Assembly: GCF_001517625.2 (NCBI RefSeq)
Contig: NZ_LN999827.1
Span: 515,348-579,347 of the forward strand
Direction: 5' to 3'
DNA: 64,000 bases
Origin: Clostridium sp. AT4
GTDB lineage: Bacteria; Bacillota; Clostridia; Lachnospirales; Lachnospiraceae
Part shown: positions 1-9,675 of the stretch, in pieces
Position numbering within the stretch: the first letter of the stretch is position 1
Layout of the letters: each line of letters opens with the position of its first letter
Made by a program: the position numbers and the translations under genes
Notes under the pieces: generated by a model
The model's input: only the letters and a program-made list of their open reading frames with translations
Told to the model about the DNA's origin: nothing
The model's database searches: none

Positions 1-948
1 TCGGTTCATATCCTGGCAGGTATCTTTGATCCATCCCAGTTTTTCTGCCTCCCGGATGCATTCCAGACTTCCAATCCTTCTCTGCTGTTTGGGGCGGAAT
101 GCCCTGACAGTAAAGCTTATGAGTTCTCCCAGTGTCAGCGGATCATCCGGACGGAAGCGATCATCCGGTGTAGTCTCTGGATCAATAAGGTTTTCATCCC
201 AGGCCGCCTGAATCTGCTCCGCATCATACTCATAACGGCTTAAGTCACAATACTCACCCTGCCAGGGGCGTCTGAGCGTTGGTTTCACTGCTTTCAGGAA
301 CAGAAATACAAACTGCGCCCGTGGCATTTCCTCCAAGGGATGGAGATATCGCACGCAGGGGTCTAAAAGACCGTATTTCATCGCCTGCTTGAGCATTTCC
401 ACATCCTTTTTGGTCAGGCTGCGGCAGTCCTCATAGGGGAGCTCCGGCAGATCCATGCTCAGATTAGGCCGCTCCTCGATCCTGCTGCTTTCTGCCTGTC
501 CCTGAGGACGAAGGGACAGATCCGGTTCCCAGCCACCAGAAACGGTATGGTTCATATGACTGCACAGCGGCTCAATTCTCAGCCTCCGTATTTCTTTTAC
601 CATCATATCGGCCAGAAGAGCTCCGCCGTAATCATTTACATGGGTGGTATCATTAAAATAATTCTGGCAGGTCTCCGGCCCCATGGAACAGAATGCTTCA
701 AAAGTCAGGCTGTGAAGGTCAATCACAGGAACGTTCATCTCCTGCCCCACACGTCGGATACTGTCTGCATGAGCCTCCAGCAGATCATACCAGCCCTTTT
801 CGTCCCGAACCGGAATCCGGCTCATAGGGGTAACAAGCACCAGTACAGCGCCCAGCCTCCTGGTTTCCATTACATAGCGGCGAACATTGGACGCAAACTG
901 ATCATAGGCCTTTAAATTCCTGCGCTTCTGGTCATTTTTCCGTAGCAT
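1..948 (-). pseudogene. SGNH/GDSL-family esterase, N-terminus missing (runs off left edge)
   Basis: The minus-strand frame is open from an ATG at 948 to the left edge and reads as an SGNH hydrolase of the rhamnogalacturonan acetylesterase type. The C-terminal catalytic block is visible as NDTTHVNDYGG (Asp-x-x-His), preceded by LVLVTPMSRIPV. About 190 further residues follow, rich in F-R-P-D-D-P-L-T-L-G-E-L and resembling SLH or similar repeats. The frame begins at KNDQKRRNLKAYDQF, which matches the end of the family's G-H-N-D block. The oxyanion Gly, the nucleophile Ser and all sequence before them are absent, because the GH112 stop lies only 63 bp upstream. A short frame from an ATG at 985 (starting MAEYRFTDQC) stops after 17 codons and may be the old N-terminus. 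I infer an internal deletion. It would have deacetylated pectin, fitting its neighbours. Confidence 0.6.
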
Positions 949-1010
949 TTTCAAAGCATTGATCTGTAAATCTGTACTCTGCCATCTCTTTTACCTGCGC
1001 TTTTTTATGA

Positions 1011-3236
1011 TTATATTTCTATCATACAGCTGCCGCAGGGCTCCAGATCCACTTCCTTTACGGCACCGCCCAGGGTGATCTTCAAGTGCTGAGGCCGATC
1101 AGAATTATTGACTGCCACTGCCTTTCCTGAACAGTGGAAATAGGCTGCTTCACAATATATGTTATCTCCCAGCTGCGCTTTTTCCTCTTCCTTTCCCGCT
1201 GCCTTTAAGAGCAGTTCCAGAAGAAAACGGCTGTTTTCAACGCTGTATGTAAAATGTGACAGGTAAATGCCGCAGCCCTTTCCATAAGGGTGATAGGTCA
1301 GCTTAGGGCTATGTACCTCTTCTCCAATCGGGCTGTAGGCCACATCCTCCGCCAACACCTGTACATTAAAATCTGTAAGATAAATACCTTCCGTTCCTTT
1401 CAGGCTTCCTGCAATCGAATCAAGCTCTTTTTTGCTGAATACACTGTCATCTCCAAAGAATTTCTCTGCCTTTTTATAAGAAATCCGCCCATGACAGCAC
1501 CGTTCGCCCGTATCCTGATCTACGCCCAGCACATCTGCAAGACGGAAATTCGTCATATATCCTTTTATCATAGAAGGCTGGCATACTCCCAGGATACATC
1601 CGCCCTCCTCTGCATAGCTTCTGAGTTTTTCCAGTACCCGGCTGTCGTTCCACTGCTCTCCGCCGCTCCATGCGCTTCCTGCAAAGCCTGCATTGATAAT
1701 TACATCATAGTCAGAAAGCTCCTGCTCCCTTATATCCTCAAAATCAATGTAATCCACCTTTACCGGCCAGCCGGACAATGCCTCATTGATATGTATCAGA
1801 TCATTCTGCCAGGTCTCATGGAAATGGCCGGAAAGTGTCCAGGAGCGTGTTTTTCCCCAGGCAGTCAGCACTCCCACATGAAGGCGCAGAAGCTGGGGCT
1901 CTCCCTCCTCATGAAGAGCCTTTATGGCTCTGAATTCATCTGCAGTCCGGCTGATATATTCCACAAAATCAGGATAATCCTCTAACAGATGCAGGTACCC
2001 TCCCAAACCGATCCGGTCAATTTTTGCCCGGAGCATGGCTCTTCTTGCCGCAATCCAGTATTTTTCAGCATCTCTTTTGGGATCTCCATTTCCGGAAAAG
2101 GTAGGCGCCCCTCCAAGTCCCACAGGGAACAGATAGGGATGAAGGCGAACCTCATGAACCGGAGCGTCCACACCTGCACACAGGCGGACCTCATAGCCTG
2201 AAAAGATACATTTGATGATACCGTCAAATCCAAATTCTGTAAATGTTGGGAAATAAGGCTCCAGTCCTACCCAGCTGTCATCATAAAACACATAGGCCTC
2301 TTTTCCATAGGAATGAACCAGATCTACCAGCTGCTTTCCAAAAGAAATCACAAAACGGTTGGTGAATTTCATATAATCCAGCTGCTTTTTGCCGGGAGCC
2401 ATATGAGTCGCGTGAAGGCGTCCCTGATTGATAAAATCCTCAGAGGTCAGGCCATAGCCGTATTCCTTCTCAAACTCCTTCAAAGCCCTGGGGCTTACGG
2501 TGAAGTCATAGGAGCCCCAGTCTGTGAAATGGTTTCTATGGCGTTCATCCTCTCCCCAGATCCAAACGAAGTTGTAGAAAAGAGAGGTAAAACGTACCAC
2601 CGTGGTATCCGGATTTTCCCCGCACCAGTTTTTCAGCCAGGAAAGCAGATATTCCTGCGTATCCGGGTAACGGGGATCAACGGGCATCAGATGCTCTTTA
2701 TCCCAGTGATTTGTAACATGATTATACATATTGATCTCTTCCCAGATCCGATATGCTAGGAAATTCACCGTATAATCGTGATATGCCCTGATTCCTGCAA
2801 CCGTCACAGTGCCCTGCGCCTCATCAAAGGTCCACTGCTCTCTGGGAACCTCTACATTGTCCGTGCGGTCAAACACCTGCCAGAATTCCAGAGAATCCTC
2901 TGAACCATTTACAAGAAACTGCTCCTTAAAATAGCCGTCCAGAAGGCCGATTATTACTGTATCTGCTTTTGCAGTTTTGGGAGCAGACATGAGAAATGTC
3001 TGCTGCAGACGGTCCATATGGGCTCTGGCCCATTCATTGTGGTCCCGGATGATGCAGATCGTGGAATAGATCTCATAGCCTGCATTTACGATTTCATCTG
3101 AAAGCCTGGTTCCGTCTGAATCACGGATCACATCTGCCCCCCATTGATCTGCCAGCTCCAGTGTCAAAGCCTCGCAGCCTGCCTCTCCCGGAAGTGTAAA
3201 GCTGCCCTTTGTATGCGGATATTTTGTATGTTCCAT
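1011..3236 (-). CDS. GH112 galactosyl phosphorylase (galactosyl-rhamnose or galacto-N-biose phosphorylase)
   Basis: GH112 enzymes split beta-galactosides with phosphate to give alpha-galactose-1-phosphate. Known specificities are galacto-N-biose/lacto-N-biose and D-galactosyl-1,4-L-rhamnose. The protein spans the whole family: a TIM-barrel N-terminal half, with the likely acid/base Asp in the FYDDSWVG segment, then a Rossmann-like glutamine-amidotransferase fold (DYDVIINAGFAG, EEGGCILGVCQPS) and a C-terminal beta domain. There is no signal peptide, so it is cytoplasmic. The frame can extend to an ATG at 3299, overlapping GH105 by 32 bp. I chose the ATG at 3236 because the extra 21 residues are charged and unlike the family, though its Shine-Dalgarno sequence is weak. 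The last-but-one place in a pectin operon argues for galactosyl-rhamnose as substrate; this is inference. Confidence 0.88.
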   Translation of the reverse strand: MEHTKYPHTKGSFTLPGEAGCEALTLELADQWGADVIRDSDGTRLSDEIVNAGYEIYSTICIIRDHNEWARAHMDRLQQTFLMSAPKTAKADTVIIGLLDGYFKEQFLVNGSEDSLEFWQVFDRTDNVEVPREQWTFDEAQGTVTVAGIRAYHDYTVNFLAYRIWEEINMYNHVTNHWDKEHLMPVDPRYPDTQEYLLSWLKNWCGENPDTTVVRFTSLFYNFVWIWGEDERHRNHFTDWGSYDFTVSPRALKEFEKEYGYGLTSEDFINQGRLHATHMAPGKKQLDYMKFTNRFVISFGKQLVDLVHSYGKEAYVFYDDSWVGLEPYFPTFTEFGFDGIIKCIFSGYEVRLCAGVDAPVHEVRLHPYLFPVGLGGAPTFSGNGDPKRDAEKYWIAARRAMLRAKIDRIGLGGYLHLLEDYPDFVEYISRTADEFRAIKALHEEGEPQLLRLHVGVLTAWGKTRSWTLSGHFHETWQNDLIHINEALSGWPVKVDYIDFEDIREQELSDYDVIINAGFAGSAWSGGEQWNDSRVLEKLRSYAEEGGCILGVCQPSMIKGYMTNFRLADVLGVDQDTGERCCHGRISYKKAEKFFGDDSVFSKKELDSIAGSLKGTEGIYLTDFNVQVLAEDVAYSPIGEEVHSPKLTYHPYGKGCGIYLSHFTYSVENSRFLLELLLKAAGKEEEKAQLGDNIYCEAAYFHCSGKAVAVNNSDRPQHLKITLGGAVKEVDLEPCGSCMIEI

Positions 3237-3267
3237 TTTCTCTGCCTGCCCTTTGGCACTCTCCCTC

Positions 3268-4314
3268 CTACAGCGCTCCGTCGCCTGTAAATTTTTCATA
3301 ATTAAGGACCGTACCGAAGAATGCCAGCGCCATTCCCTGGCCCCATCCCTGGATCCAGCGTTTGGAAATGCTCCGGTATCCCTCTCTGTCCTTCATCACT
3401 GCTGTTCCGCCGGATACATTCATTACCTTTCCATCCTCAGAAATATTTTCCAAAATTCCTGTGATGGCTTTGTTAATATATTTAATATGAAGAGAATTTC
3501 CCTTTAACACCATAGCTGCTGCGATTCCGGCAGAGGCAGAAACCTCCTCATAGGACTCCGGATCATCCAGAATGGTTCTCCAGAGGCCATTTTCCGTCTG
3601 CAGCGTCTTTAAAACAGCCAGCTGTTCATTTAAACTTCCTACTATTTCCAGATACTTTGGATAGAGATAGCACTGAGGAAGGATATGAGCCACCTGAGAC
3701 ATGGTAAAAGCAGCCCAGCAGTTGGCTCTTCCCCAGTAAAATCCGCTCATGTGATCCTTTGCAATATTGTCATATCCATGATACCAGAGGCCGGTGCGCT
3801 CATTCTGCAGATACTGGATATGCCAGTACCACTGGTTTAAAGCATCCTCCACCAGTTCTGGATGTTCAAACATAACGCCTGCCCGCAGCATGAAAAATGC
3901 AGCCATAAACAGGGTATCTGCCCAGCACTGCTCCGGAAAATCATTATTTGCAGATACTGTGTGCTGAAGAACATGATCCCCAAAGCGCAGAGCATGGTTT
4001 GTGAGGTAATCCAGCTTATCGTCTATGATCTTTTTATAAGTCTCATCACCCGTTTCCTTATAGAGCGTCAGAAGCACATGACCCATGGCGCAGGTATTTA
4101 CCGTAAAGTCCGGAAGCCCTAGGCTGATCAGCTCATCTACCCTCTCTTTTACCATATCAAGGTACTTCTTATTTCCTGTCGCTTCATAGGCCTCCGTTAT
4201 GCCGTAATAAGCTACACCGCAGGGCCAGTCCCAGGTCATATCCATGTTCATGGTGCGCTCTGCCACTTTGTCTACAACCGCCTCAAGCTGAGCTTTATCA
4301 TAGTTCAGTTTCAT
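3268..4314 (-). CDS. GH105 unsaturated rhamnogalacturonyl hydrolase (YteR/YesR-like)
   Basis: Family GH105 hydrates the 4,5-unsaturated galacturonate at the end of oligomers released by rhamnogalacturonan lyases, freeing the next sugar. The 348-residue length, the (alpha/alpha)6-barrel helix pattern, the CWADTLFMAAFF segment carrying the expected catalytic Asp and the WGRANCWAAF motif are all typical of YteR-type enzymes. No signal peptide is visible, so it should act in the cytoplasm on imported oligosaccharides. It lies 102 bp downstream of the second permease gene and directly before the GH112 gene. A TAG stop is followed at once by AGGAGGG, which could serve the next gene. Confidence 0.9.
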   Translation of the reverse strand: MKLNYDKAQLEAVVDKVAERTMNMDMTWDWPCGVAYYGITEAYEATGNKKYLDMVKERVDELISLGLPDFTVNTCAMGHVLLTLYKETGDETYKKIIDDKLDYLTNHALRFGDHVLQHTVSANNDFPEQCWADTLFMAAFFMLRAGVMFEHPELVEDALNQWYWHIQYLQNERTGLWYHGYDNIAKDHMSGFYWGRANCWAAFTMSQVAHILPQCYLYPKYLEIVGSLNEQLAVLKTLQTENGLWRTILDDPESYEEVSASAGIAAAMVLKGNSLHIKYINKAITGILENISEDGKVMNVSGGTAVMKDREGYRSISKRWIQGWGQGMALAFFGTVLNYEKFTGDGAL

Positions 4315-4416
4315 TTTCCTTTCCTTTCTGTACCGGGCAATTTTGTGTCTATACCTCGGTTTTTGTCCATTTTAATACGGTATTTTCTCTTTTTCTATCA
4401 CTATATTGCTCTTTTA

Positions 4417-5262
4417 TCATCCCTTTAGTCCAGATGTGCTGATTCCCTCTACCAGATATCTCTGGAAGAAAATAAAAATCAGAACGGAAGGAAGAATAGA
4501 AAGAGAGGCCATGGCAAACATGGCACCATAGTCGGAGGATGAGCCGGGATCGCAGAACAGTTTTAATGCCAAACTCACCGGATACTTGGCTGACTTATTT
4601 ACATAAAGCAGTGCGGAAAGGAAATCATCCCATCTCCACATAAAGGAGAAAATCCCAGCTGTAACAAGAGCCGGTTTAATCAGAGGCAGGATGATCTTTG
4701 TAAAAATAGATACATAAGAACAGCCGTCAATCTTTGCGGCCTCATCCAGATCTCTTGGGATTCCTGAAATAAAGTTAGAAATCAGGTATACGAAAAAGCC
4801 CTGGATAGCAAAGAAATAAGGAACGATCAGCGGCATATAGCTGCCCACCCAGTTAAGTTTCTGATACCACAGATACTGAGGGATCATAAGAACCTGGGCC
4901 GGAAGCATCATGGATAAAAGCATGGCGGAAAACAGAAGCTTTTTCCCCTTAAACTTAAATCTGGCAAATCCGTAAGCAACGATGGCAGAAGAGATCACTG
5001 TTCCAATGGTAGCCACTACTGAAATAAACAGGGAATTTTTAAAAAATGTGGCGAATGTTACCTTCGCAAAGCCTTTCCAGCCATTTATATAATTTTCAAA
5101 GGTAAATGTTTCCGGAATCAGGCTTCCTGCTGTCTGAAAAATGGTATTGGTTGGTTTAAAGGAGCTCATTACCATCCAGATCAGAGGATAAATCATAACC
5201 AGGCCAACAGCAAATACCAGTATATGATAGATAACCGCTTTGACTGCTCTTTTCTCTTTCAT
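4417..5262 (-). CDS. ABC sugar transporter permease, CUT1 family (MalG/LplC-like)
   Basis: This is the second inner-membrane permease of a carbohydrate ABC importer. It has about six membrane segments, beginning with an N-terminal anchor (YHILVFAVGLVMIYPLIWMV), and the cytoplasmic EAA loop EAAKIDGCSYVSIFTKIILP that contacts the ATPase. Length (281 aa) and the short N-terminus are standard for the MalG side. It starts 3 bp after the preceding permease gene ends, so the two are translationally linked. No ATPase gene is nearby; CUT1 importers of this group often share one MsmX-like ATPase encoded elsewhere. The pectin-enzyme context suggests an RG-I oligosaccharide substrate. Confidence 0.92.
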   Translation of the reverse strand: MKEKRAVKAVIYHILVFAVGLVMIYPLIWMVMSSFKPTNTIFQTAGSLIPETFTFENYINGWKGFAKVTFATFFKNSLFISVVATIGTVISSAIVAYGFARFKFKGKKLLFSAMLLSMMLPAQVLMIPQYLWYQKLNWVGSYMPLIVPYFFAIQGFFVYLISNFISGIPRDLDEAAKIDGCSYVSIFTKIILPLIKPALVTAGIFSFMWRWDDFLSALLYVNKSAKYPVSLALKLFCDPGSSSDYGAMFAMASLSILPSVLIFIFFQRYLVEGISTSGLKG

Positions 5263-5265
5263 TGC

Positions 5266-6156
5266 TTAACCCTCCTCATATACCCAGAATTTTTTGGTTG
5301 CAAACAGCAGCAGTGTAATAGCTCCGATAATAGCAAGCATTACCCAGGCTAAAGCAGCACCGTAGCCGGTATTGTAAAACTCAAAGGATTGCTGATACAT
5401 ATAAACGGTGTAAAACAGCGTGGAATTCATGGGCTTTCCCTGGGTGATAATGTAGCTCTGAGTAAATGCCAGAAATCCATTGATCATCTGCATCACCAGA
5501 TTAAAGAAAATGGTAGGAGTAAGAAGAGGAAGGGTAATCCTGAAAAACTTCTGGATTCCATTGGCTCCATCTACCTCTGCCGCCTCATAAAGCTCCTTTG
5601 AAATCTGCTTTAACGCAGATAAAAAAATCAGCATGGAGGATCCAAACTGCCATACAGCCAAAAGAATCAAAACCCAGATGGCAGTTTTTGTATTTCCCAG
5701 CCATGCAAAGGTAGTTTCAATTCCTACAGCGCCCAGCAGACGGTTAACTACACCATCCGTAGCAAACATTCTCTTCCACAGAATCGCCACAGCTACGGAA
5801 CCTCCGATAATAGATGGAAGGTAGTAGGCTGCACGATAAAAGCCGCTCATCTTTGAATTTTTTAACAGCAGCATTGCTACGATCAGCGCAAAGACCAGTC
5901 TTAAAGGCACAGATACCAGTGCAAAATAAAAGGTAACGCCGATTGCTTTATAAAAGGTCTCATCCTGAAACATCTTCACAAAATTATCCAGTCCTGTAAA
6001 TACAGGCGGAGAAAGAATATCATATTTGCAGAATGAGTAGTAAAGGGATATTCCCATTGGTACGATCATAAACAGCAAAAATCCAATGGTAAATGGAAGG
6101 GTGAAAATAATACCTGCCGTACTTTCTTTGCTTAAGGCTTTTTTGAATGGATTCAT
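5266..6156 (-). CDS. ABC sugar transporter permease, CUT1 family (MalF/LplB-like)
   Basis: This is the first permease of the importer: about six transmembrane segments and an EAA loop (LYEAAEVDGANGIQKFFRITLP). An upstream ATG at 6189 is open, but the ATG at 6156 (MNPFKKALSKEST) has a strong AGAGGAGG sequence 7 bp ahead and gives the normal short cytoplasmic N-terminus, so I start there. It sits about 100 bp after the binding-protein gene and 3 bp before the second permease. It would form a heterodimer with that permease. Confidence 0.92.
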   Translation of the reverse strand: MNPFKKALSKESTAGIIFTLPFTIGFLLFMIVPMGISLYYSFCKYDILSPPVFTGLDNFVKMFQDETFYKAIGVTFYFALVSVPLRLVFALIVAMLLLKNSKMSGFYRAAYYLPSIIGGSVAVAILWKRMFATDGVVNRLLGAVGIETTFAWLGNTKTAIWVLILLAVWQFGSSMLIFLSALKQISKELYEAAEVDGANGIQKFFRITLPLLTPTIFFNLVMQMINGFLAFTQSYIITQGKPMNSTLFYTVYMYQQSFEFYNTGYGAALAWVMLAIIGAITLLLFATKKFWVYEEG

Positions 6157-6258
6157 CCTATTTCCTCCTCTAAAAACTTCTGCCTGCATACGTTTATAAC
6201 CGCAGCAGGCAGAACCCTAAGAAACCTGTTTTATTTCTATTTCTGAAAATGAAATTTA

Positions 6259-7617
6259 TTATTTGGAAGCCATAATCTCATTTCCTTTAGTAAACAGCTC
6301 CTGTGCTGCCTCCTCTGATGTCATCTGGCCATATGCCACCTTCTCCTCTAACTGCAGCAAAAGCTCTGTAACCTCGCTGGAGCCGTTTGGCATTGGAGGA
6401 TCAATCTGTGAAGAAGCAGGTGATACAACCTCATTGATAAACTTAATACTTTCCTGAATCGCAGGATCAAGGCTTGGAGACAGTTCGGCAGCTACCTTCT
6501 CAGACAGCGGCACTCCGCGTTCTGCCAAAAGAATATTGTTTGCATCCATACTGTTGATCCAGTAGTCGATAATCTTTACTGCTTCCTCCGGATTTGCTGC
6601 ATTGGCAGATACAGAGAAAAACTGAGCAGGCTTCAGGAAATCCGATTTAGCCGGATCAGCAGAAGGCCAGGTAGTAATGCCGATTTCAGGCATATCCTCC
6701 GGCTTGCAGTTCTCATATGCCCCAATCTGATTAGACCAGCAGAATACACACCAGGATCTGGAATCTTCACTTGCACCATATACGAAAGGATCCTGTTCTA
6801 CAGAGCCTGGGGTAATCTCAGCGTAGATGCTCGGATCTACATGCCAGCCTTCCTTTACGCCATCCTCAAATACCTTAAAAATGGGTACAAATTCATCTGC
6901 GCTTTCCACATTTAATTTGCCTTCACCATACATAGAATGACCGTTTGCACGAATCATGTACTGGACGATTTCCTGCGTTACGCCGTATGCCATATTGGTA
7001 CGGTAGCCTGTTTTTTCCTTAACAGTTTTGCAGACCTCAATAAACTCATCCAGAGTCATATTATCCTTGATCGTAACACCTGCTGCATCTGTTACTGCCT
7101 TGTTGTACAACAGGGCCGGTGCGTTAATGCCAATGGGTACGGCATAAAGCTTTCCGTCTACCTTACCGGAATTTAAAACATCTGCATTCGCATCATCCAG
7201 GTTCAGAGTACCATCTTCCACATAAGGAGTCAGGTCTAAAAGCAAGTTATTCTTTGCATACTGATCCAGATATGCATAATCCATCTGAACTACATCCGGA
7301 AGGGAATTTCCTGCAGATGCAGTTGCCAGTTTATTCCAGTAATCACCCCATTCAGAAAACTGTCCGTCCAGTGTAACTCCTGGATTCAGCTCTGTATATT
7401 TATCTAATGCTGCCTGCGTTCTTTCATTGCGGACCTGATTGCCCCACCATGCAACAGTCAGGCTCTTTTCACCACCATCCGCTGCTTCAGAACCGGCTGC
7501 TTCTGTCTTGGCTGCTCCATCAGCCGAAGCCTCTTCTTGCGCTCCTCCTGAACACCCAGTCAGACTCATTGCGGCCATCAGACCTGCCATCACCAGTGCA
7601 ATGTTTCGTTTTTTCAT
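6259..7617 (-). CDS. Extracellular sugar-binding lipoprotein of ABC importer
   Basis: A 452-residue family-1 solute-binding protein. The N-terminus has a lipoprotein signal (KKRNIALVMAGLMAAMS followed by LTGC), so it is anchored outside the membrane by the lipidated Cys. An acidic, Ala/Glu-rich linker follows, then the mature domain beginning LTVAWWGNQVRNERTQAALD. It is the first gene of the operon and would capture oligosaccharides for the two permeases. The neighbouring GH105, GH112 and esterase genes suggest rhamnogalacturonan fragments as ligand. It is divergent from the YesM-like sensor gene, which probably controls it. Confidence 0.93.
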   Translation of the reverse strand: MKKRNIALVMAGLMAAMSLTGCSGGAQEEASADGAAKTEAAGSEAADGGEKSLTVAWWGNQVRNERTQAALDKYTELNPGVTLDGQFSEWGDYWNKLATASAGNSLPDVVQMDYAYLDQYAKNNLLLDLTPYVEDGTLNLDDANADVLNSGKVDGKLYAVPIGINAPALLYNKAVTDAAGVTIKDNMTLDEFIEVCKTVKEKTGYRTNMAYGVTQEIVQYMIRANGHSMYGEGKLNVESADEFVPIFKVFEDGVKEGWHVDPSIYAEITPGSVEQDPFVYGASEDSRSWCVFCWSNQIGAYENCKPEDMPEIGITTWPSADPAKSDFLKPAQFFSVSANAANPEEAVKIIDYWINSMDANNILLAERGVPLSEKVAAELSPSLDPAIQESIKFINEVVSPASSQIDPPMPNGSSEVTELLLQLEEKVAYGQMTSEEAAQELFTKGNEIMASK

Positions 7618-7688
7618 AAGACATACCCTCCTGTTTTATTGTGCATCCGCTGTCTGCACCTTTAAGCTTCGTTTCAACTGCTGATTTT

Positions 7689-7694
7689 ATTATA
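7689..7694 (-). promoter_or_regulatory. Candidate -10 box of the pectin ABC operon
   Basis: On the minus strand a TATAAT lies about 70 bp upstream of the binding-protein ATG. No good -35 sits 16-18 bp further upstream, as expected for a promoter that needs an activator such as the neighbouring AraC-type response regulator. The 228-bp gap to the divergent sensor gene is the likely control region. Confidence 0.4.
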
Positions 7695-7769
7695 CTCCTC
7701 CCTTTTCCGATTCCGTGATAGGTAAAACCGATATTCGTGTTCAAAAAACAGACCTGTTTTCTGTATTGA

Positions 7770-7798
7770 TTGCATAACTTCTGATTTATATGTATACT
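7770..7798 (+). promoter_or_regulatory. Sigma-A promoter of the sensor/regulator pair
   Basis: TTGCAT and TATACT are separated by exactly 17 bp, ending 47 bp before the sensor kinase start. The match is close to consensus, so basal expression of the two-component system is likely. Confidence 0.6.
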
Positions 7799-7845
7799 AA
7801 ATCCTGTTACAGAATTACACATCTTTTACAGGAAAGGCATCCCTT

Positions 7846-9675
7846 ATGAGCTATGGTTCCCACGGTTTTATATCCTTTGCAGCCCGTTCAATCCGGTATC
7901 GATTAAACAATCTTCCTTTATTTCAGAAGATACTTTTTATTGTGTTAAATAATGTATTTCTCATTATGGTTCTCTCACTCTTTGGTCTACGCCTATACAC
8001 AGGAGCCTACAATGAACTTCTTTATAAGACCACAGCCGGCAATCTGACCCACTCAGCCTATACGATTTCTGACAGCCTGAAAAGTATTGAAAACGTATCC
8101 TCTACCATCCTTGCTGCTCCAGAAATCCAAATTTCTCTCTCTGCTATTGCAGAGCTCAATGACCGGGCCGCCTGGACAAACGCCAACCGGGTCATCATCA
8201 ATTCTCTTCAGACCTATCATTCCTCTGTAAAAGACAACGGCGCATCTTTTCTGATGATCCAAAATGAACATTTCCATAATTCTACTTATACCATGTGGAA
8301 AAGCAAGCTTTCCGAAGAGCGCCTTCAGGAGGCTATCGAGGTGGCTGAACAAAAAAAGGGCGCTGTGGTATGGATCCCCGCTGATCCCGGAAGCAATGCC
8401 CTCCTCATGAGCCGCGAAATCCGGAAGGTAGATAATCTTTCTCTGAAGCATCTGGGAACTCTGGTGGTTTATGTAGATTTAAATAATATTATCCGCAAGG
8501 CAAACGCTGCTGCGACTCAATACTCCGACAGCCAGTATATTCTTTGCAGCAAAGACCAGAAAATCTATGTGCCGGAAGAATTTTCTGATTCTCTTGCGGA
8601 CAAGATCATTTCTTCCTCTTCAGAAAAATACCAAACGTTAAAACTGGATTCTCATACCTATTTTACAGTGCATAATACGATTCCCGGTTACGGACTGGAA
8701 TACTACAGCCTGGTTTCCTATGATGAAATCATACATACCCTTCACACCTCTGCGGCATTTATTCTTTTTATCCTGTTTGCAGGCGTTGTCCTGATTGTTT
8801 TTATTTCCTATTGCCTGATCCGCTCTATTTTAAAACATTTTAAAATTCTGCTGAAAAAAATGGACAAATTCAGCCGGGATGAAGCAGCGCTTTTAAGTAC
8901 AAAATACGATTCCGAATATGCCTACCGCAAGGATGAAATCGGGCGGCTCCATCAGGGTTTTGAACGTATGACCGCACGAATCCAAAATCTGGTAAATACA
9001 AATTATGTTAATGAAATCCTTGCAAAAGAGGCACAGATTAAAGCCTTAGAATCCCAGATCAATCCCCATTTTCTCTACAATACGCTGGAATCCATCAACT
9101 GGCGGGCAAAGGCGGTCAACAATCGGGAGATTTCTCTTATGACAGAATCCCTTGGCTCTCTTCTGAGAGCTACTTTAAGCAACAAAAAATCTCTTGTTAC
9201 ACTGTCCTATGAGCTTAATCTGATTCTGTCCTATATCACGATCCAGCAGATCCGTTTTGAGGAACGCCTGGACTACCGGGAACAGGTTCCCGATGGACTG
9301 AAAAATGCCTTGATTCCTCCCCTTACGCTGCAGCCTCTGGTAGAAAACGCCATACACTATGCCTTAGAAGAAATGACTGAAACCTGCTATATTACCATTT
9401 TAGCTGCAGAAACAGATAAAACAGGAAAAAACGGGGAGCGCTGTATCCGCATCTCTGTAACGAACAGCGGCTCAAGCTTTGATGAAGATCTCCTGGAACT
9501 GCTTAAACAGCATAAAAAACAGCCCAGCCGTTCCGGAATTGGTCTTTTAAATATTGACAAACGTATTAAACTGTTATTTGGTGAAGACTATGGTTTGTCC
9601 CTGTTTAATCAGGAAGACTGCGCCGTAGCATCCATTACTATTCCATATCGCACGGAGGAAACTGTCTCATGTTAA
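7846..9675 (+). CDS. YesM-type sensor histidine kinase
   Basis: A membrane sensor of the two-component group that pairs with AraC-type response regulators and controls carbohydrate loci in Firmicutes. Visible parts are an N-terminal membrane helix (FQKILFIVLNNVFLIMVLSLFG), a roughly 250-residue extracytoplasmic dCache-like sensor region, a second helix (FILFILFAGVVLIVFISYCL), a HAMP stretch, the His-kinase motif QINPHFLYNTLESINWRA with the phospho-accepting His, and a C-terminal HATPase with LVENAIHYA and RSGIGLLNIDKRI. It overlaps the regulator gene by 7 bp. The ligand is unknown; a pectin oligomer is inferred from the divergent importer operon. Confidence 0.93.
   Translation: MSYGSHGFISFAARSIRYRLNNLPLFQKILFIVLNNVFLIMVLSLFGLRLYTGAYNELLYKTTAGNLTHSAYTISDSLKSIENVSSTILAAPEIQISLSAIAELNDRAAWTNANRVIINSLQTYHSSVKDNGASFLMIQNEHFHNSTYTMWKSKLSEERLQEAIEVAEQKKGAVVWIPADPGSNALLMSREIRKVDNLSLKHLGTLVVYVDLNNIIRKANAAATQYSDSQYILCSKDQKIYVPEEFSDSLADKIISSSSEKYQTLKLDSHTYFTVHNTIPGYGLEYYSLVSYDEIIHTLHTSAAFILFILFAGVVLIVFISYCLIRSILKHFKILLKKMDKFSRDEAALLSTKYDSEYAYRKDEIGRLHQGFERMTARIQNLVNTNYVNEILAKEAQIKALESQINPHFLYNTLESINWRAKAVNNREISLMTESLGSLLRATLSNKKSLVTLSYELNLILSYITIQQIRFEERLDYREQVPDGLKNALIPPLTLQPLVENAIHYALEEMTETCYITILAAETDKTGKNGERCIRISVTNSGSSFDEDLLELLKQHKKQPSRSGIGLLNIDKRIKLLFGEDYGLSLFNQEDCAVASITIPYRTEETVSC

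Noticed and set aside
1290-1985. A 231-codon plus-strand open frame
   Set aside because: Lies entirely antisense to the GH112 gene and has shadow-type composition.
4315-4416. A riboswitch or terminator between the permease and GH105 genes
   Set aside because: The 102-bp gap shows no stable hairpin or recognisable aptamer.
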